A stretch of 64,000 bases of DNA from Parvibaculum sp045863935. GTDB taxonomy: Bacteria > Pseudomonadota > Alphaproteobacteria > Parvibaculales > Parvibaculaceae. A program made the translations under genes and the position numbers. Under the pieces are notes generated by a model. The model saw nothing but the letters and a program-made list of their open reading frames with translations. It searched no databases and had not been told where the DNA came from. Location of the stretch: assembly GCF_045863935.1 (NCBI RefSeq), contig NZ_BTVP01000002.1:92681-156680 (forward strand), written 5' to 3'. Below are positions 1 through 7,982 of the stretch, piece by piece. Numbering within the stretch: position 1 is the first letter of the stretch; the number at the start of each line of letters is the position of its first letter.

Positions 1-1794
1 TACCAGGACATCACCGACGCATTGCGCTCGGTTCCCGGGCTCCATGTCGTGCCGTCGGGTTCGCGCGGCACCGTCACTTCCGTTTTCACGCGCGGCGCGA
101 ATTCCAACCAGACGCTCGTTCTCGTGAACGGCACGCCGATCAACGATCCCTCGTCGCCTGGCGGCGCGGCGAACCTTGCCGGCATTCCGCTCGACAATGT
201 CGAGCGCATCGAAGTGGTGCGCGGGCCGCAATCCTCGCTCTATGGCAGCCAGGCGCTTGGCGGCGTCATCAACATCATCACGAAGTCCGGCACGAGCGAT
301 CCGCGCAGCACGCTCCGCGTCGAGGGTGGCACGCTCGGCACGCTCAACACCTATGCGAGCACGGGCGGCAGCTTCGGCGCGACCGACTATTTCCTGTCGC
401 TCTCGCGCGAGGATACGGACGGCAACGACATCACGCCCGCGCGCCTTCGCGATGCGCGCGGTGAAGAAGAGGACGGCACCGAAACGCTTTCGGCGTCGGG
501 CCGCATCGCCACGACGTTCAACGAGAATGTGAGCGGCTCGGTCTTCCTGCAATACACCGATGCCGAAGCGGACACGGATGCGGACGGCTCGACCGCCGGC
601 TTCGTCAGCGTCTATCAGAACTTCGACAGCGTCTTCGAATCGCGACGGCTCTTCCTCTCGGGCGATCTCTCGGGCCGCTTCCTCGACGGGAAGTGGCGGC
701 CGAGACTGTCTGCGGGCTATACGGTGCAGAAGTCCGACTCGACCGACAATCCGGATCCCGGCGGCTCGGTCTATCTCGACCGCGCAAGCAATGAAGGCAC
801 GACGCTCAGGCTCGCGATCGACAATGCCTTCGATCTCACGCCCGAACATCTCCTCACCTTCGGCGGCAGCTACACGAGGGATGAGTTCGAGTCCGACGGC
901 TTCCGCGACCTCGGCGGCTTCGTCATCGATCTCAATTCCGATGCGCAGACGGACGCCTTCGCTGTCTATGCGGGCGATCACATGACCTTCGGCGAGCGCT
1001 TCTTCGCCACGCTGAGCACGCGCTACGACATGCCGGAAGACATGGATGATCGCTTCACCTTCACCATCGCCCCCGGCTACTACCATCCGGAGACGGACAC
1101 GCGCCTAACCTTGTCCTATGGCACGGGTTTCAAAACACCGTCGCTCTATCAACGCTTCGGCTTCGACATAAACACGTTCGGCGGCTTCCCCTCCGGCGTC
1201 TATACCGGCAATCCGGACCTCAAGCCCGAAAAGAGCAAGGGCTGGGAGGTGGGTATCGAGCAAGGCTTCTTCGGCGGCAAGGCGACGGCCGGCGCAACCT
1301 GGTTCGACACCGAAATTGAAGATGCAATCGTCATCGTCTACGACGCCTTTGGCAATTCAACGTCCGTCAATGTCGATGAGTTCGACACGAAAGGGATCGA
1401 AACCTTCATCGAATTCAATCCGATTGCTGAACTCACGACCCGCATCGACTACACGTTGACGATCCTGAAGGCGGACAGCTTCACCAGTACGATGGTGCGC
1501 CGTCCGCGTCACCAGCTCGGCTTCACGGCGAGCTGGGAATTCATTCCCGGCACGGTTCTGTCGGGCAATGCGGAATGGATCGACATCTATCGCGACGTGC
1601 CGCGCGACGGATTCGGCTTCTATGTCGATCCCGGACCCTACACGGTCGTGAACATTGCCGGATCGCATCGCCTCACGGACAATGTGAAACTCACCGCGCG
1701 GGTGAACAACCTGCTCGACGCGCATTACGAGCCGGCCAACGGCTTTGTGGCGCCGGGCATCGAGGCTCTGGCGGGCGTCGAAGTAACCTTCTGA
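1..1794 (+). CDS. TonB-dependent receptor, BtuB-like (5' end outside window)
   Basis: The frame is open from base 1, so the signal peptide, TonB box and first part of the plug lie upstream; 597 residues are visible. They begin in the plug domain and show the BtuB-type plug signature 'IPLDNVERIEVVRGPQSSLY' followed by 'GGVINIITKSG'. Repeated amphipathic strands then fill a 22-strand-type barrel, and the protein ends in phenylalanine (VEVTF), as outer-membrane barrel proteins do for BAM recognition. The family imports scarce ligands (cobalamin, siderophores) across the outer membrane using TonB energy. The plug resembles BtuB most, but the substrate cannot be fixed from this fragment. A strong hairpin follows the stop codon. 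Confidence 0.9.
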   Translation, partial: YQDITDALRSVPGLHVVPSGSRGTVTSVFTRGANSNQTLVLVNGTPINDPSSPGGAANLAGIPLDNVERIEVVRGPQSSLYGSQALGGVINIITKSGTSDPRSTLRVEGGTLGTLNTYASTGGSFGATDYFLSLSREDTDGNDITPARLRDARGEEEDGTETLSASGRIATTFNENVSGSVFLQYTDAEADTDADGSTAGFVSVYQNFDSVFESRRLFLSGDLSGRFLDGKWRPRLSAGYTVQKSDSTDNPDPGGSVYLDRASNEGTTLRLAIDNAFDLTPEHLLTFGGSYTRDEFESDGFRDLGGFVIDLNSDAQTDAFAVYAGDHMTFGERFFATLSTRYDMPEDMDDRFTFTIAPGYYHPETDTRLTLSYGTGFKTPSLYQRFGFDINTFGGFPSGVYTGNPDLKPEKSKGWEVGIEQGFFGGKATAGATWFDTEIEDAIVIVYDAFGNSTSVNVDEFDTKGIETFIEFNPIAELTTRIDYTLTILKADSFTSTMVRRPRHQLGFTASWEFIPGTVLSGNAEWIDIYRDVPRDGFGFYVDPGPYTVVNIAGSHRLTDNVKLTARVNNLLDAHYEPANGFVAPGIEALAGVEVTF

Positions 1795-1813
1795 GGAACG
1801 CCTGCTGCAAAAC

Positions 1814-1846
1814 AATAGGCGCGGGGATCGCTCCCCGCGCCTTATT
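1814..1846. terminator. Bidirectional terminator hairpin
   Basis: A GGCGCGGGGA / TCCCCGCGCC stem with a four-base loop is flanked by AATA on the left and TTATT on the right. It lies between the convergent TonB receptor and enoyl-CoA hydratase genes and can serve both strands. Confidence 0.75.
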
Positions 1847-1863
1847 CATTTCCGCCGCGGCAA

Positions 1864-2712
1864 CTATCGCCCGGTAAAATTCGCCGCACGCTTCTCCACG
1901 AAATGCGCGACGCCTTCCTTGAAGTCGGCGCTGCCGAAGCTTTTCTGCATCTCGCTGTCGCCCACTTCCAACGCTTCGTTGAAGTTCTGGAACAGCGCCT
2001 TCCATATCTGCGCCTTCATGACAGCCATGGACCTCGGCGACACGGTTTCGGCGAGCATCCGCGCATAATCCATGACATTCGCCATGAAGTTCTCCTGCGG
2101 GAAGACCTTGTTGACGAGCCCCATGCTCGCGGCCTCGTCCGCCATCACCTTGCGCGCCGACATCAGAAGGTCGAGCGAACGCGCGGGGCCAACGAGATGC
2201 GGCAGCAGCCATGAAACGCCGTGCTCCGCGATGAGGCCGCGGCTTGCGAAGGAGGTCGTGAACTTCGCTTCCGAGCCCGCGAAGCGCATGTCGGCATAGA
2301 GCGCGAAGACGAGACCGAGTCCTGCCGCCGGGCCGTTGATCGCGGCAATGATCGGCTTCTTCACCTGCATCAGATAGCCGAAGCGGCCGCCATAATGCGG
2401 GCTCACATCGGGTCCGAGGCCGCTCGCGAAATCGAAGCTCTCCTCGCGCGACGCCGTCGCAAGCTCACGGTCTTCCCATTTGCCGGGCTTGATCGACTGC
2501 AGCAGGTTCATGTCGGCGCCCGCACAAAAGCCGCGCCCGGCACCCGTCACCACGATGACGCGAACATTCTCGTCCGCAACCGCCGCCGCCATGGCCAGCT
2601 TCACACTTTTTTCCATCGCCGCCGTCCAGGCATTGAGCTTGTCCGGGCGGTTGAGCGTCAGCAGGGCGACGCGATCCTTCACCTCGTATGTGAGGTCTTC
2701 ATAAGCGCTCAT
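1864..2712 (-). CDS. Enoyl-CoA hydratase/isomerase family protein
   Basis: This 282-residue crotonase-superfamily protein probably hydrates enoyl-CoA in fatty-acid or aromatic-acid beta-oxidation. The N-terminus 'VALLTLNRPDKLNAW' and the oxyanion-hole segment 'GAGRGFCAGADMN' are typical, and 'AAINGPAAGLGLVFALYADM' gives the second half of the CoA pocket. The start at 2712 was chosen because GAGGGAGGAGAAC sits directly upstream and the family fold begins there; an in-frame extension to 2826 lacks homology-like sequence. It is a single gene, convergent with the TonB receptor. Chain-length or substrate specificity cannot be read from the sequence. Confidence 0.88.
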   Translation of the reverse strand: MSAYEDLTYEVKDRVALLTLNRPDKLNAWTAAMEKSVKLAMAAAVADENVRVIVVTGAGRGFCAGADMNLLQSIKPGKWEDRELATASREESFDFASGLGPDVSPHYGGRFGYLMQVKKPIIAAINGPAAGLGLVFALYADMRFAGSEAKFTTSFASRGLIAEHGVSWLLPHLVGPARSLDLLMSARKVMADEAASMGLVNKVFPQENFMANVMDYARMLAETVSPRSMAVMKAQIWKALFQNFNEALEVGDSEMQKSFGSADFKEGVAHFVEKRAANFTGR

Positions 2713-2855
2713 GTTCTCCTCCCTCTGCTTCGGCCTCTGTTCGGGCCCCTGTTCCTCCAGCTTTGCGGAGAGTATAGGCGCAACCGGGGGCCATGCGACA
2801 AACTGCGCTTTGCGAGGGCATGGCATTCCGGCCGTCCGCGGCGTATGGTTTTTTC

Positions 2856-3257
2856 ATGGGGAAAACACAGGCATATGGCCAAAGGCCGCTCGCTCGCCTC
2901 GGCGCCGTTCAGGTGCTGGCGCTGCTTGCGATGTTCTTCCATCTCGCCTCGCCCCTCGCGCTCCAGCTCGCAAACCCGGCGACGGACGGCCTCTTCGAGA
3001 CCGTCATCTGCTCGGGCGGCGTCTGGAAGACCGTCACTATCGACGAGGAAGGCAACCCCGTCGAACAGCCGGCCTCTCCCGGCTCGGCCTCGCATGATTG
3101 CAGCATCTGCATTCATCATTGCGGCGCGGCGGCCCTTACCGCGATGTTCTCCCTTCCCTCGCAGCAATGGGCGCTTCCCGCTCCGCTGCTTGTCGCCTTC
3201 GCCGCCCTCTCGGGCGTCGTCCTCACCGACAGCCATCCCCGCGCACCGCCCGCCTGA
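2856..3257 (+). CDS. DUF2946-type small membrane protein, probable copper-associated
   Basis: This is a 133-residue protein with an N-terminal hydrophobic segment (about residues 17-38), a soluble stretch and a C-terminal hydrophobic segment. Between them is the cysteine/histidine cluster 'HDCSICIHHC', a pattern typical of DUF2946 proteins, which often sit beside copper-related TonB receptors. The start at 2856 (MGKTQAYG) is preferred to an upstream in-frame ATG at 2793 because the extension looks non-coding. The next genes are a TonB receptor and a YcnI-like protein, so a periplasmic-side copper-binding or transfer role is inferred. Family assignment is by pattern recognition. Confidence 0.7.
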   Translation: MGKTQAYGQRPLARLGAVQVLALLAMFFHLASPLALQLANPATDGLFETVICSGGVWKTVTIDEEGNPVEQPASPGSASHDCSICIHHCGAAALTAMFSLPSQQWALPAPLLVAFAALSGVVLTDSHPRAPPA

Positions 3258-3340
3258 CGCGGTGCGTCCTTCCATCCTTCCTTCATAACGACGCCTGCAG
3301 CGGCTCGCCGCTTGCGGGCGCGCATCATTAGTCGGGCAAC

Positions 3341-5476
3341 ATGAAATATTTCAGCCGCTTTGGGGGCGTGGCGCTGGCCGCGTTCGTCTCCGCCTTTGCC
3401 GCTCCCGCCTTCGCCGGGAGCGAGAGCATCGAACTTCCCGAGATCGTCGTTCACGGAGAGACCGAAAATACGGTCAATCCGCTTTCGGGTCTCGGTTCCC
3501 CCGCCTTCCCCTCGGGTACGCTCACCGTTCCCGGCGTCGCGCAGGCGCAGGAAGAGCTCTCGCTCCTCCCCGGCGCCGTTTCCCTCGTTCCGGCGGCGAA
3601 ATACCAGGACCTCTACGCACACAACTTCGAGGACGTGATGGACTTCACGCCCGGTGTTTACGCGCGCAAACGCTTCGGCGCGGAGGTGCGGCTTTCCGTG
3701 CGCGGTTCCGGCCTTTCCCGTTCGTACCACATGCGAGGTCTCGACCTGCTGCAGGACGGCGTGCCCTACAACCTTGCCGACGGCGCGGCCGACTTCCAGG
3801 AGATTGATCCGCTCATCGCGCAGCACATCGAGGTCTACAAGGGCGGCAACGGCTTGCGCTTCGGCGCATCCACGCTTGGCGGCGCGATCAATTTCGTCAC
3901 ACCGACCGGCCACACGGCGGAAGCGGAAAATCTTGTCCGCCTCGAAGGCGGCTCTTACGGCACCGCGCGCATCCACACCGAGACCGCGCGCGTTCTCGGC
4001 GCGACGGACTTCTTCGCCGCCATGAGCGCCAACCATGTCAACGGCTTCCGCCAGCAGGAGGCGGAGGAAAGCATTCGCCTCGCAGCGAATATCGGCCACC
4101 GTTTCAACGACGCTGCGGAGACCCGCTTCTATCTCACCTCCAATATCGTCGACCAGGAACTTCCCGGCACGCTCACGCTCGCCCAGGCAGAGAACAACCC
4201 GGAACTCGCCAATCCCGGCAATATCGCGCTCAACCAGCAGCGCAACGTTCGTTCCGTTCGCGTCGCGAACAAGACCACGCTCGTCATCGACGATGGAGCG
4301 ACGATCGATTTCGGCGGCTATGTCGGATACAAGCGTCTCTATCACCCGATCTTCCGTGTTCTCGACCAGCGCGGGCCGCTCGCCGGTCTCTTCGCGCGCT
4401 ACAATCTGGAGAGCGCGCTTGCCGGTCACCGCAACGTGCTGACGCTGGGAGGCGACCTCGCCTGGGGCGAAGTCGATGCGAAGCAATACACCAATCTCGC
4501 CGGATCGCGCGGCGCGCTTCAGGCCAGCGGCACGCAGACTTCCACCAACATCAAACTCTATGCCGAAAATCATTTCTATGTGGTCGAGACTGTCGCAGTC
4601 GTCGGCGGGCTGCAGGCGATCCATTCCTATCGCAAGTTCACCAACGACCTCGCGCCCGCACAGAGCGATGCGACCGACTTCAGTTCGCTGAGCCCCAAGG
4701 CGGGCATTCTCTGGGATGTCACCGAAGCGGCGCAGGTCTATGGCAACGTAACGCGGAGCTACGAACCGCCGACCTTCTCCGAACTCGTGCAGGCGACCGT
4801 CTTCCAGTTCGTGCCGCTCGACCCGCAGCGCGCCGTTACGGCGGAAGTGGGCACGCGCGGCACGTCGGGCACGGTCGCGTGGGACATCGCGCTCTACCGC
4901 GCATGGGTGAAGGACGAACTCATCAACTACACGGTCAGCCCAAGCATCCCGGCCTCCACCTTCAATGCCGGCGACACGATCCATCAGGGTATCGAGGCCT
5001 CCCTCACGCTCGACATCGGTACGATGGGGCTCAAGGAGGTTCTGCCGGAGGGGGCCCGCGTCCTCTTCGAACAAGCCTATATGTTCAGCGACTTTTCCTT
5101 CGACGGCGATCCCGTCTATGGCGACAACAAGCTCGCGGGCATGCCACCCCATGTCTATGTCGCCGCGCTTCGCTACAAGTCGCCTGCGCCGAACGGCCTC
5201 GGCTGGGACATCGCGCCGAAAGTCGAATGGGTGCCGGATGGCGGCTATGTCGATTATGCGAACCGTCTCAAGGCGCCCGGCTACGCGACGCTCGGGCTCG
5301 AAGGCGGCGTCGATCTCGCCAAGGGCCTGCGTCTCTTCGTCGATGCCCGCAACCTGACGGACAAGCACTACATCTCGACCTACAGCAACATCACCGATGC
5401 CGCGACGGCCGCGACCAACGTCTTCTATCCGGGCGAAGGCCGAAGCGTGTTCGCCGGTATCAAGGTTTCGTTTTAA
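3341..5476 (+). CDS. TonB-dependent receptor, probable copper/metal uptake
   Basis: This is a full-length 711-residue receptor. A Sec signal peptide (about residues 1-25, ending in AFA) is followed by a TonB-box-like 'ELPEIVVHGE'. The plug domain contains 'PGVYARKRFGAEVRLSVRGS' and 'IEVYKGGNGLRFGASTLGGA', the barrel follows, and the terminal residue is Phe (IKVSF). It imports a ligand across the outer membrane with TonB/ExbBD energy. Placement between a DUF2946 protein and a YcnI-like copper protein suggests copper or a copper chelate, rather than iron; this is inferred from context. It starts at the ATG at 3341, 83 bases after the DUF2946 gene. Confidence 0.88.
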   Translation: MKYFSRFGGVALAAFVSAFAAPAFAGSESIELPEIVVHGETENTVNPLSGLGSPAFPSGTLTVPGVAQAQEELSLLPGAVSLVPAAKYQDLYAHNFEDVMDFTPGVYARKRFGAEVRLSVRGSGLSRSYHMRGLDLLQDGVPYNLADGAADFQEIDPLIAQHIEVYKGGNGLRFGASTLGGAINFVTPTGHTAEAENLVRLEGGSYGTARIHTETARVLGATDFFAAMSANHVNGFRQQEAEESIRLAANIGHRFNDAAETRFYLTSNIVDQELPGTLTLAQAENNPELANPGNIALNQQRNVRSVRVANKTTLVIDDGATIDFGGYVGYKRLYHPIFRVLDQRGPLAGLFARYNLESALAGHRNVLTLGGDLAWGEVDAKQYTNLAGSRGALQASGTQTSTNIKLYAENHFYVVETVAVVGGLQAIHSYRKFTNDLAPAQSDATDFSSLSPKAGILWDVTEAAQVYGNVTRSYEPPTFSELVQATVFQFVPLDPQRAVTAEVGTRGTSGTVAWDIALYRAWVKDELINYTVSPSIPASTFNAGDTIHQGIEASLTLDIGTMGLKEVLPEGARVLFEQAYMFSDFSFDGDPVYGDNKLAGMPPHVYVAALRYKSPAPNGLGWDIAPKVEWVPDGGYVDYANRLKAPGYATLGLEGGVDLAKGLRLFVDARNLTDKHYISTYSNITDAATAATNVFYPGEGRSVFAGIKVSF

Positions 5477-5493
5477 TCCGTCATTGAAGGAAT

Positions 5494-5566
5494 GACCGTT
5501 CCGGCCTCGCGGGAACGGTCCGGCGAAGCGATCCACGCACACCCAGCCCCGGTGGGTCGCTTCGCC
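5494..5566 (+). promoter_or_regulatory. Two stacked hairpins in the receptor-ycnI intergenic region
   Basis: Two adjacent perfect stems occur one base apart. The first is GACCGTTCC (5494-5502) with GGAACGGTC (5512-5520). The second is GGCGAAGCGA (5522-5531) with TCGCTTCGCC (5557-5566), which extends inward through CCAC/GTGG to about 15 pairs. The start of ycnI lies 26 bases downstream. No U-tract follows, so this may be an mRNA processing or stability element, or a regulatory leader, more than a classical terminator. Confidence 0.6.
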
Positions 5567-5592
5567 GCCAATGACGCTCAAAGGAAAGCATC

Positions 5593-6129
5593 ATGAAACA
5601 TCTCGGAAAAAGCACGCTCCTCGCCGCCCTCCTCGCCCTCGCCTCGCCCGCCGCCGCGCATGTCGTTCTCGATCAGCCGATGGCGACGGCCGGCGCCTAC
5701 TACAAGGCCACCTTCCGCGTGCCGCATGGCTGCGATGGCTCGGCGACGACCGCCGTCACCGTCCGCATCCCCGAAGGCGTCATCTCGGTGAAACCTCAGC
5801 CGAAGCACGGCTGGAGCGTGAAGACGGAAACCGCTCCCTATGCCCAGACCTATGAGGTTCACGGCAAGCCCGTTTCGGAAGGCGTCGTCAGCGTCACATG
5901 GGAGGGCGGCCCGCTGCCCGACGACATGTTCGACGAGTTCGCGCTGACGATGAAACTGCCCGGCGACAAGGAAGTGATGATGCTCTTCTTCCCGGTCGAG
6001 CAGGCTTGCGAGAAGGGTGCTATCGCCTGGGACGAGGTCGCGATGCCCGGCACCGATCCTCATTCGCTCGCCCATCCGGCACCGAGCCTCATGCTCCACC
6101 ATGACGGGGGTCACGAACACCAACATTGA
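5593..6129 (+). CDS. ycnI: YcnI-like DUF1775 copper-binding protein
   Basis: This is a 178-residue exported protein. The signal peptide ends at AAA (residues 20-22), so the mature protein would start with His23 (HVVLDQP). An N-terminal histidine is the copper-coordinating feature of characterised YcnI proteins. The DUF1775 body follows, with 'PHGCDGSATTAVTVRIPEGV', 'KHGWSVKTE' and 'VSVTWEGGPLPDDMFDEF'. The C-terminus is histidine-rich (LHHDGGHEHQH), giving a second possible metal site. It is a probable periplasmic copper chaperone in a locus with a TonB receptor and a DUF2946 protein. AAAGGAAAG upstream serves as ribosome-binding site. The transmembrane anchor of Gram-positive YcnI is absent. 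Confidence 0.85.
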   Translation: MKHLGKSTLLAALLALASPAAAHVVLDQPMATAGAYYKATFRVPHGCDGSATTAVTVRIPEGVISVKPQPKHGWSVKTETAPYAQTYEVHGKPVSEGVVSVTWEGGPLPDDMFDEFALTMKLPGDKEVMMLFFPVEQACEKGAIAWDEVAMPGTDPHSLAHPAPSLMLHHDGGHEHQH

Positions 6130-6184
6130 TGCGTCCCCGCGCCTATCTGCTAGTCTGCCTCCAATCGACTGACAGGAGGACAGG

Positions 6185-7420
6185 ATGGGCGTGACGCTGC
6201 CGAAACAGGGCACCGATTGGGGCAAGCTGAAAACCGAGATGGAGACGCGCGGCTCGCACGACGTCAAATGGCGCGAGGGCAAGACTGCCGTCTACGTCTT
6301 CAATGCCGGTCCCGATGTCGCTGAGGTCCAGAAAGAGGCCTACACGATGTTCATGTCGGAGAACGGCCTTGGACCCATGGCCTTTCCGAGCCTGAAGCAG
6401 ATGGAAGACGAAGTCGTCTCCATGGGCCTCGGCCTTCTCCACGGGCCGGAAGGTTCCGCCGGCAACATCACGTCGGGCGGCACGGACTCGATCACCATGG
6501 CGGTGAAGACCGCGCGCGACTATGCCCGCAAGGAAAAAGGCGTCGCGGGTCAATGCAACATCGTCGCGCCCTGGTCGGCGCATCCCGCCTTCGACAAGGC
6601 GGCGAAGATGATGGAGATCGAAATCCGCCGCATCCCTTGCGCGGACCTTCTCGCCGATCCGAAGGCGATGGAAGAGGCGGCCGACGGCAACACCATCATG
6701 ATGGTCGGCTCCGCACCCTGCTTTCCCTATGGCCTCATCGACCCGATCGAAAGGCTCGGCGCGCTCGCCGAAAAGAAGAAGCTCTGGCTCCATGTGGATG
6801 CCTGCGTCGGCGGCTACATCGCGCCCTTCGTGCGCATGAATGGCGGCGATGTTCCGCCCTTCGACTTCGAGGTGCCGGGCGTCATGTCGATGTCCGCCGA
6901 TCTCCACAAATACGGCTACTGCGCCAAGGGAGCCTCCACCGTCCTCTTCCGTTCGGAGGAACTGCGCGCGCACATGATCTTCGACTGCGCGGACTGGCCG
7001 GGCGGGCGCATGGTCACGCCGACACTCGCGGGCACACGGCCGGGCGGCGCCATCGCGGCGGCCTGGGCGGTGATGAATTTTCTCGGCGAGGAAGGCTACC
7101 GCGCGAAGCACAAACAGGTAACAAACGCGCGCGAAGCGATCGAGGCGGGTATCGCGAAGCTCGGCTTCCGCGTGCTCGGCAAGCCGCAGCTCGGCATCGT
7201 CTCCTTCACCCATGACGAGGTCGACCCCTTCGCCGTCTGGGGCAAGCTCTTCGAGCGCGGCTGGTTCACGAGCCTCACCACCGAGCCCAAGGGCCTCCAC
7301 CTCATGCTCTCGCCCTTCCATGAGAGCGTGGCGGACACCTATCTCGCGGATATCGAATGGGCGCTCGGCGAAGTGAAGGCGGGCAATGAAGGCAAGAAGC
7401 GCGAGGCGCGCTATAGCTGA
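6185..7420 (+). CDS. PLP-dependent decarboxylase/lyase, sphingosine-1-phosphate-lyase-like
   Basis: This is a 411-residue fold-type I PLP enzyme of the group II decarboxylase/S1P-lyase family. The PLP-phosphate region reads 'GNITSGGTDSITMAVKTARD', the cofactor aspartate region 'LWLHVDACVGGY', and the Schiff-base lysine 'SADLHKYGYCAKGAS', which matches the HKYG..PKG pattern of S1P lyases more closely than glutamate decarboxylases. The family cleaves a phospho-sphingoid base to an aldehyde plus phosphoethanolamine. In bacteria the substrate may differ. There is no N-terminal membrane anchor, unlike the eukaryotic enzyme. A good AGGAGG precedes the ATG. It stands alone after the copper locus. 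Confidence 0.82.
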   Translation: MGVTLPKQGTDWGKLKTEMETRGSHDVKWREGKTAVYVFNAGPDVAEVQKEAYTMFMSENGLGPMAFPSLKQMEDEVVSMGLGLLHGPEGSAGNITSGGTDSITMAVKTARDYARKEKGVAGQCNIVAPWSAHPAFDKAAKMMEIEIRRIPCADLLADPKAMEEAADGNTIMMVGSAPCFPYGLIDPIERLGALAEKKKLWLHVDACVGGYIAPFVRMNGGDVPPFDFEVPGVMSMSADLHKYGYCAKGASTVLFRSEELRAHMIFDCADWPGGRMVTPTLAGTRPGGAIAAAWAVMNFLGEEGYRAKHKQVTNAREAIEAGIAKLGFRVLGKPQLGIVSFTHDEVDPFAVWGKLFERGWFTSLTTEPKGLHLMLSPFHESVADTYLADIEWALGEVKAGNEGKKREARYS

Positions 7421-7433
7421 CGCCACCCGCGAG

Positions 7434-7469
7434 AAAAGCCCGCCTCCCCGGGGGGGGTGGAAGGCGGGC
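7434..7469 (-). terminator. Terminator for the minus-strand lipoprotein gene
   Basis: GCCCGCCT (7438-7445) pairs with AGGCGGGC (7462-7469), with a C/G-rich inner stem. Read on the minus strand the hairpin is followed by TTTT (complement of 7434-7437). It separates convergent genes. Confidence 0.65.
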
Positions 7470-7530
7470 CCTACTCATACGCTTACGCAACTTGCCTCGT
7501 GGGGCGTTCGTTCAACGAGCGTGCGGCGGT

Positions 7531-7722
7531 TCAGTTCCCCGTCGCGTCGTCCATTTCCTCGCCCATTTCCTCGGCAGGGCCCTGATCGAAGGCTGAGCCC
7601 TGATCCAGCGCGTCGTCGATGTTCTCGCCAGCCTCTTCCGCCGGGCCGCTATCGTCGCAAGCGGCGAGGCCGCCGGCGAGCGGCAGGATGAGGGCGATAC
7701 CGAAGAGTGTCTTGCGTAACAT
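7531..7722 (-). CDS. Small acidic lipoprotein with internal duplication
   Basis: This is a 63-residue protein with a signal peptide and lipobox L-A-A-C (residues 19-22). The remainder is short and strongly acidic, and contains two copies of a GPAEExGExxDDA unit, an evident tandem duplication. The start at 7722 gives a canonical n-h-lipobox layout; the longer open frame to 7884 has no signal-peptide logic. It resembles entericidin-like small envelope lipoproteins common in alphaproteobacteria, but no defined function can be assigned. It is divergent from the downstream acyl-CoA ligase. Confidence 0.7.
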   Translation of the reverse strand: MLRKTLFGIALILPLAGGLAACDDSGPAEEAGENIDDALDQGSAFDQGPAEEMGEEMDDATGN

Positions 7723-7982
7723 GTATGGTCTCCGTCCGTGATGACAGGACCGGCACCTGGATGCCGGGACGTACATGGCCGGCGGCAAAGCCGCTGACCC
7801 CAAGTCGGAGGAGAGAACGCGCGGGTTCCCTTCCGGTTCCACGCTCATTTCGAGGGCCGCCTGACGCAGGGGGAACCGTCGCATGCCCGCCGATTGCGGT
7901 GTGCGGAGCTTCGATTGACGTTTTCCGCGCCGCCGCTGCTGCTACACTTGCCCGAAAGACACGGTCACCTGGGGAGGAGACG
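7723..7982. other. Divergent intergenic region
   Basis: These 260 bases lie between the lipoprotein and acyl-CoA ligase starts. They must hold both promoters. I see no palindrome or repeat strong enough to name, only the GGGGAGGAG ribosome-binding site at its right end. Confidence 0.4.

Noticed and set aside
1..1794. Cobalamin riboswitch for the BtuB-like receptor
   Set aside because: The leader lies outside the window; nothing can be shown.
3116..5581. 821-codon open frame on the minus strand across the TonB receptor
   Set aside because: It is antisense to a clear receptor gene, has Arg/Glu/Ala-rich composition typical of a GC-rich shadow frame, and shows no domain.
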